DNA of 64,000 bases from Lethocerus indicus (Eukaryota > Arthropoda > Insecta > Hemiptera > Belostomatidae). The number at the start of each line of letters is the position of its first letter. Position 1 is the stretch's first letter. The notes below the pieces were generated by a model. It saw only the letters and a list, made by a program, of their open reading frames with translations. It was not told the DNA's origin and did not search any database. Shown here in pieces: positions 58,154 through 64,000 of this stretch. The stretch is from the NCBI GenBank assembly GCA_019843655.1, contig JACDQD010000007.1, positions 26,368,365 through 26,432,364 on the forward strand, in the 5' to 3' direction. Made by a program: the position numbers and the translations under genes.

Positions 58154-61100
58154 TCAACGAGTGTAATTTATACTACCGACATAGTGCCATTTTTAAAATT
58201 TCTCGTTTTTTGTTTTGTTTTTATTTTTTCAAATGCCTATCAATCGAATATTTCAACCAACAATATAATTTGTTGATATTGGCATTTTGACTACATCACT
58301 TCAATTGGTTCCGAATAATTTTCACTTGATGTTTGTGAGAGGGTATCATTCTAGTCAGATGCAAAATAGGAAAGGGAGACAAACCAGCTTGTACTTATAT
58401 TGAACACTGAAATCAATCAATAAGGTCCCCGGGGCCAAATTCAATAATTCGCTTTAATAATAAAGATGGACAGACTTGTAATGGCCTACTCTCACTGACA
58501 TTAAAAAAATATTACTGCCATATTATGGACCTTCATCATTAACAAATTATTATTCAATACATTCATTGGATAACGGGGACAATCGATGAGTTGATAAATG
58601 AGTACGGTCTCATTTATACTCAAAACAACTTCTTAACGTACTTCCTAAGTTTATCTTTCAGTTAAAAGTACAACCATCAACTGATCCAATTGATCCTATG
58701 TACATATATTTTCCCTAAATATATAAAGTATATTTCTATACGATTTAAGCAAAAAAGAAAAAAGGAATATGTACATAAAATAAAAATAGGATAGAGATCA
58801 TTTGAATATACAGAATTACTAAATTTAAAAATAATCTTTGGATTTGTTATTCGGATGTTTAATACAATAAAAAAACTCTGAAAAATGTAAGCACTCACAA
58901 AAATTTCACAAATTACGATATAATATTCTATGAACTGAATTATAAATAAAATAACACTTAATGTATCATTTAAAGTTCTTGTCTTTTTAATTTATTGTCA
59001 GTTACATATTGAATAGTTTCTATTTACCTATGTTTTTAGAAGGTATGTTATTGTAAAGTTCTTATTTTTAAGCAGTGTAAATTAATTGAATTTGTATGAA
59101 AACAATATAATTTGTTTTTAATTTGAGAGAAAAGGTCAACATGACTATTATATTAACAAGTGCACAAATGTATTAGAGTAAGTACAAATTTAATGTTAAA
59201 CTATTACTGAGTTTTAAAAGAATTTAAATGTCTCTAAAATAGTTTTTATTGTTTTTAAAATATATTGTACACTGTATATTGTACAACATATATATATATA
59301 TATACAATATAGTCTACTTAATGTTCCATAAATATAATTGTATCACTATTAGTGGAAAACTAATCTCAATGGAAAGAATGTTATGTTACACATGACACTT
59401 TTAGTTCAGTTTTAAATTTCACCAAGTATATATGTGTCATATATTGTGTCCAATCTTAATCCACCATTCTAAGAGAATTTATTAGACATTAACTATAACT
59501 TGTATTTTTTTTCATTATTGTATTATAGTCATAATTTTACGTACAAGTCTATGAGAACACTTAGCATTTATACACATTTATTGTACATAATATTTTTTCC
59601 ACTTTGTTGTAAATATATTATTTTCAGGTTTATGTACGGATAAACTCTTTTTTTTTACAATCGCACAATCAACCACTTCATAAAATATAAAGAAATTATT
59701 TTTATTCAATTTACACTCTGCTTATTCCCAAGCTTAGATTATTTGGGTGCTGTGTTAGATCGGATGTGTATTTATAAGAGAGACAAAGGTATAAGGCTAT
59801 ACCTTTTGCACTTTGGCTACACCTTCCACAGTTTCTTGTGACAGTCAGTAGCTTTCCAGTAACAATAATATTACTGTGAGGTAGTCATGAATGTTGCAGT
59901 AACTGATACTGCTGAAATTGTTTCAACATGCATAAGCGGGAGAAGGTAGAAAATCAGTTTATGAGTCCACAAATTACATTAAGAGTAAATTACCTTTATA
60001 ATGCAACCCGGCAGACAGTGAAAAACAGAAAGGGTTGCTTGTTCTGTATTTTCAGGCACGAAAAAGGCCTTCAAACTTCATGATATAACAGCCAATAATT
60101 TTACCTCAAATTCAACCAATTACAGGAATAATGGTAATGGGAAAAAAATTAAGTATCATTTATTACACAGATTTACATTAAGAGACTACTACAAATTCAA
60201 AAATGAAACATGAGAAAGAAAGTAGGTTTCTTTGATAAAAATTCATACAGAACATGGATAAAAACATCATATGTATGTATGTATGTATATATATATATAT
60301 ACACATATATTATATTATCTTTAATAAATAGTCCAAAAAATAACCAGATGTAAACAATTAGGAGGAAAAATTAATTTAGTGAAAATTCATAGAAACATCA
60401 GAGCTATTTTGTTGAAATTAATTATTACACATAACTTTAAGTACAAATTAAAACAGCTATTGACAGATTCAACAACAGATTCAATAGATCCGATAACTAA
60501 TTTTCCAAACTATCTTCTTAATTTTTAATTACACTAATCCTACGACTATAATAGAAATGAAAGACAACATATAAGTATAAATACACAAGTTTACATCAAC
60601 ATTTTAAAACTTTACAACTTGTTACAAACAATTATACTTACATTTAATAGTAATAATAAAAGGAATCAGAATCCTAATGAAAAAACAAAATGACTACTAT
60701 AAAATATTAATACTGATATTTTGTTTCCAAATCTAATTTCCGTTTTATATCATTAAATAAATAGATAAACATTAAAGCTCAATTTGGTATTGGTAAATAA
60801 AATCTGTAATCCTTGGCTTCAGTATCAATATAACATAACATTAACTAAAACAAAATTCTTTGATTTAAACAAATTCTTGTACTTCTTATCTCATTCAATT
60901 CATTCAGTACAATTTCAGTTGAAAACGCACACTCATTATTAATTAATAAGAGATAAATAATAAAAATAATAATTTATAAAATTATTAAGTAACTATATAA
61001 AATCACTATAAAAATGGTAATGATTTGACAGGTCTATTTTGACTAGTAAGTATTCTTAACCTATTATCCTCAACTAAGATAATTATATGCAGTTCAAAAT

Positions 61101-62318
61101 ATTATGGATATTTTCCATTTAAATATTATAAATTTTAACTTGGACAATGCAAAAAGGTTAAGAATCTTCTTAAGAATCCTCTTTATGTAAAATACTTTTC
61201 ACCACAATCATGAAAATTAAACAACTGCCAATTCTGACTATGTTTGAACATAAAATCTAAATATTATTATATTATTAATTATGATGAAACTAAAAATAAT
61301 TATCCTTGCCAAAAGTAAGAACTGCCATTTTTTTTGTATTACCATTTGAATTATAAGTCAATAGTTATCAGTCTTGCAGGAAATTTCAGCTCTGTTAAAA
61401 AAAAGTGTATTCACATTTTCAATTACATTGCACATAAAAACATAAATATTTTATAATTATGCATTTACCCTACTCTACAATTTCAATTCGCACAGTAACA
61501 ACAGAAAATTAAGAACCTTTCTCTCATTTCTCCATGTAAAATTATTCTCTATTTTTTTTCTCGGCCATCATTGAGAAAATAAGTAACGGCCATTTTTGAT
61601 TTGATAATTTTTCAATTCAATCAGTCTTACGTAACATTCTAGATCTGTTTCAATTGAAAATTCTACTCTTCAAACAGAATTTTCATCATCAATCCTCATA
61701 CAGAAATAACCAAACCAATAAACAAGCTTTTATAACATTCATTCAACATTTCCGTTGATTGAAAATAAAACACGAATAATGCTACACTTTTAGAAATTGA
61801 GCTGATAATTTGGAAGAGTCCCTCTGCTCTCTTATTAAATATATTACCACCGAAATTTTCAACATTTTGTATGCAATCAGTTACGAGCATGTTCCATTCA
61901 AAAAGCATTCCAAAGTGGGCCGTACAATAAAATATGGTTACGAATATTGTCACAATCCCTTCACGCGAAATCATTTTCACAGCTCAAAATTCGTGCTATA
62001 ACACAGATCTATTGAATGAACTGAAATATGGTAACTGCATTCACTGAATTTGGCTTTCACAATCCGATTTAACCAATCATCGGTTGTGACGACGCCGAAA
62101 ATCATTTTCTTCCACAAATAGTCGCCCGTCAATTCAATTTTCGACCGTGCTATAATAAGGTGTTTACGATACATATTCCAGATCTATTGAATGAAAATAA
62201 AAATGGAAGAATAACGAAGAAGGAACTGAAACGTGGATAATTCATCGGGGCCTTATTCAAAGATGACGGCTTTCCTACTGGGTATCGTGTATACTGTCGA
62301 CGCTCGCCTTATCGCGTG
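58154..62318. other. AT-rich intergenic sequence and probable XPR1 3' UTR
   Basis: Very AT-rich, with several AATAAA signals on both strands and only the 320-bp duplicate as recognisable structure. The part nearest 62.3 kb is likely the XPR1 3' UTR; its end cannot be placed from sequence alone. Minus-strand frames at 61.7-62.2 kb carry no domain. Confidence 0.5.
60893..61220 (+). repeat. 320-bp duplicated segment, copy 2
   Basis: Counterpart of 55181-55502, located between the two genes. It starts ATTCAATTCATTCAGTACAA and ends at ACCACAATCATGAAAATTAA. Confidence 0.85.
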
Positions 62319-62571
62319 TCAACTGATGATGGCGTCGGGCTCGTCGGTCGATTCGCCCTGGTCGATGAGCAGGCGCGTCGACTCCTTCTTCTTGGCGTTG
62401 GCCCTCTTCTTGTGCCTGTTGGTGACGCCGTCGTCGACGTCCATCATTCGGACGATGATGCTCTGGTCGGACGAGTCCAACGGCGCCACGGAGATGTCGC
62501 GAACAGCGCGGAACTTACCGCAATTGTTCAAGTGCTCGTTCTCCAGCCGGAAGAAATTCCACACGAAGCGT
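62319..62571 (-). CDS. XPR1: XPR1 terminal exon: end of EXS domain and cytoplasmic tail
   Basis: On the minus strand the acceptor is cctatttcag|AC. It begins [18 protein letters not shown], the last conserved block of EXS proteins, then a hydrophilic tail with [11 protein letters not shown], a lysine-rich stretch and an acidic end, stopping at TGA (62319-62321). Confidence 0.93.
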
Positions 62572-63562
62572 CTGAAATAGGAGATCGCTATTGGCCCTAA
62601 CACTCCCAAAATCCGACAAGTCGCGCCGTAGTCAAGTGGTGCAAATCAACGCTAACGATCTCAGTTTGAATCATTTAACAATCATCATATTGAACTTTAG
62701 CTAAATAGTATCTGAGAAAAATATTGCATGAAATGTATGGTTTATTGAGACATAAAAATTCCCTAAAACTGATAACAAAATATAAAATATTTCAAGAAAA
62801 AAATTCTAATGTACAATAAATTATATACTACTCAGTCGTCTTTAGAACAAGTGTATTTGAGAACACCTATGAGAAATAAAAATTCAATATGCTTTCACAT
62901 TAGTTGCATTTGTTTACATTGATTTTAAAAATTGATTTTAAAATCCTTTTGAAGTATTAATAAAATGTAGTAATTTGCATATTTCTGAATTATAATGTGT
63001 TTGTTTGAGAATAATGTTAATATTTAAAATATCTTTTTCAGCATGTTGGTGAAAGTGAAATCGTGAAAATGAGAGATTTCATTTAATTTGTCGAAACTTA
63101 AACTTCAATAATATCTGTTCGTTCACCTGAAAACTTCGAGCGGCGACAGTATTGTGACCATCAGCTCGCCGTGGACATATCCCATCTCGGTCAGCGACAT
63201 CGAAAGGACCCAACCGAATCTGAGTATCAGGTCTTCCACAATTGCAAAGTAATAATAGCCCTAGATAAATAGTTTCAATATATCAAAGGACAATTGTAGC
63301 GAATTCAAAACCAAAAATCAAACAACGATTAAAAAAAATGTAAAGGGATTTAAGTGCATCTTTTCATGCATGTATATACAAAAAGAAAAACTTACATTGT
63401 ACGAATAAACGACTTCTTCCCTCAAGAATTTATTATCACCGGCCTTCTTATCGAAAAGGCCCCAGTCCATTTTTATGTCCCACGTGTACGAATAGCACGT
63501 GCTGATTATCGATGCGATTAGCCACAGATAGAAAAATGGATTTTCAGACGTCACATAGTTTT
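62319..63562 (-). CDS. XPR1: XPR1-type phosphate exporter, last three coding exons (5' part beyond the right edge)
   Basis: Minus-strand join 63562-63396, 63260-63127, 62571-62319 gives 183 residues to the stop. Hallmarks: [16 protein letters not shown] (membrane helix), [33 protein letters not shown], then [19 protein letters not shown] and the tail [13 protein letters not shown]. These are signature blocks of the EXS domain of XPR1 (xenotropic and polytropic retrovirus receptor 1 homologue), a plasma-membrane inorganic phosphate exporter. The N-terminal SPX domain, which senses inositol pyrophosphates, and the earlier helices are not in the window. The receptor name is historical: this is a host gene, not viral DNA. 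The gene is convergent with the SMOC-like gene. Confidence 0.94.
63127..63260 (-). CDS. XPR1: XPR1 exon: EXS domain, ED..LRF block
   Basis: On the minus strand the acceptor is atttatctag|GGC and the donor TTCAG|gtgaac. The peptide includes [20 protein letters not shown] and ends LSPLEVF, a membrane-associated part of the EXS domain. Reading frame and phase join cleanly to both neighbours. Confidence 0.92.
63396..63562 (-). CDS. XPR1: XPR1 exon: EXS domain, WDIKMDWG block
   Basis: On the minus strand the acceptor is catatttccag|AA and the donor TACAAT|gtaagt. The exon contributes 55 whole codons. It carries a hydrophobic helix and the conserved Trp-Asp-x-Lys-Met-Asp-Trp-Gly segment of EXS proteins, ending LREEVVYS then Tyr-Asn. 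Confidence 0.93.
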
Positions 63563-63576
63563 CTGGAAATATGAAG

Positions 63577-63629
<53 letters not shown>

Positions 63630-64000
63630 CGCTTCCTGGAATTGTCAGAAAACAACCTAAAGAACATTTACATTGACATTACATTTTAATTATACACTAT
63701 TGGCGGACTGATTTATATATAATTGAAGATCCAAAGTACAGATGATTATAATTTATTTTATTTTAAACAATAATTTTGCATTCAATATAGTTTTTTAATT
63801 GTTTATTCAAAAAAAAAGGGGAAAACCAGTGTGTTTCTCCTCCAGTGTTGTCCATTGTCGTTAGTGCTTGTATCAATGTTGCTTATTGTATTTTTTACAG
63901 TTGCAACAATAAAAGAGAGAAAAAAAATGTTTATTCAATATTTTAAGTGCATATAGGGATGGGAAAATGTCCAACTATTCATTACAAATTATTAATATAC
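63563..64000 (-). other. XPR1 intron sequence at the right edge
   Basis: AT-rich sequence upstream (minus strand) of the 63562 acceptor, with the (AT)n run. No further XPR1 exon was recognised before the edge. Confidence 0.6.
63577..63630. repeat. (AT)n microsatellite in an XPR1 intron
   Basis: TA units with one AAAT interruption, just upstream of the 63562 acceptor. Confidence 0.92.

Noticed and set aside
62319..63562. Retroviral sequence, suggested by the name of XPR1
   Set aside because: It is a spliced host transporter gene. No gag, pol or env motif or LTR was seen anywhere in the window.

Overview
The window is eukaryotic and almost certainly from an insect with a large, transposon-rich genome. 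Genes are split by GT/AG introns, polypyrimidine tracts and AATAAA signals are present, and most of the DNA is decayed LINE, mariner, TTAA-flanked and foldback elements plus microsatellites. The protein sequences fit an arthropod; a hemipteran is my guess from genome style only.

The main gene runs left to right from 12.19 to 58.12 kb. Fourteen exons join in phase into an open frame of 525 codons. It encodes a secreted matricellular protein of the SMOC family (Drosophila magu/pentagone): signal peptide, Kazal/follistatin-like domain, thyroglobulin type-1 domain, a basic linker, a SPARC-type EF-hand (EC) module, a second thyroglobulin type-1 domain and a second EC module. All four EF-hand loops look intact. 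Intron 1 (29.7 kb) and intron 2 (7.3 kb) hold most of the mobile-element debris. Exons 3 to 14 are packed into 8.8 kb.

A second gene lies tail-to-tail on the minus strand at 62.32-63.56 kb. It is the last three coding exons of the phosphate exporter XPR1 (end of the EXS domain plus C-terminal tail); the rest lies beyond the right edge. At the left edge (256-338, minus strand) one possible exon encodes a signal-peptide-like segment of a small secreted protein.

Region by region: 1-12 kb is intergenic and holds a 70-bp tandem array (2.27-2.91 kb) with a CTCF-like core, a degenerate head-to-head array (4.38-5.33 kb), a 14-bp array (7.45-7.80 kb) and LINE and foldback remnants. 12-49 kb is intronic, with dozens of copies of a hairpin (foldback) family, short LINE-tail elements, deleted mariners and TTAA-flanked MITEs. 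49-58 kb is the exon cluster, with three more small inverted-repeat elements in its introns. 58-62 kb is AT-rich intergenic or 3' UTR sequence.

The two genes have no known shared pathway: one product is extracellular (in flies, BMP/Dpp gradient modulation), the other is a membrane phosphate exporter. The most unusual material is the abundant foldback family and its tandem derivative, the CTCF-like array, and a short LINE-derived repeat whose copies share a 5' boundary.
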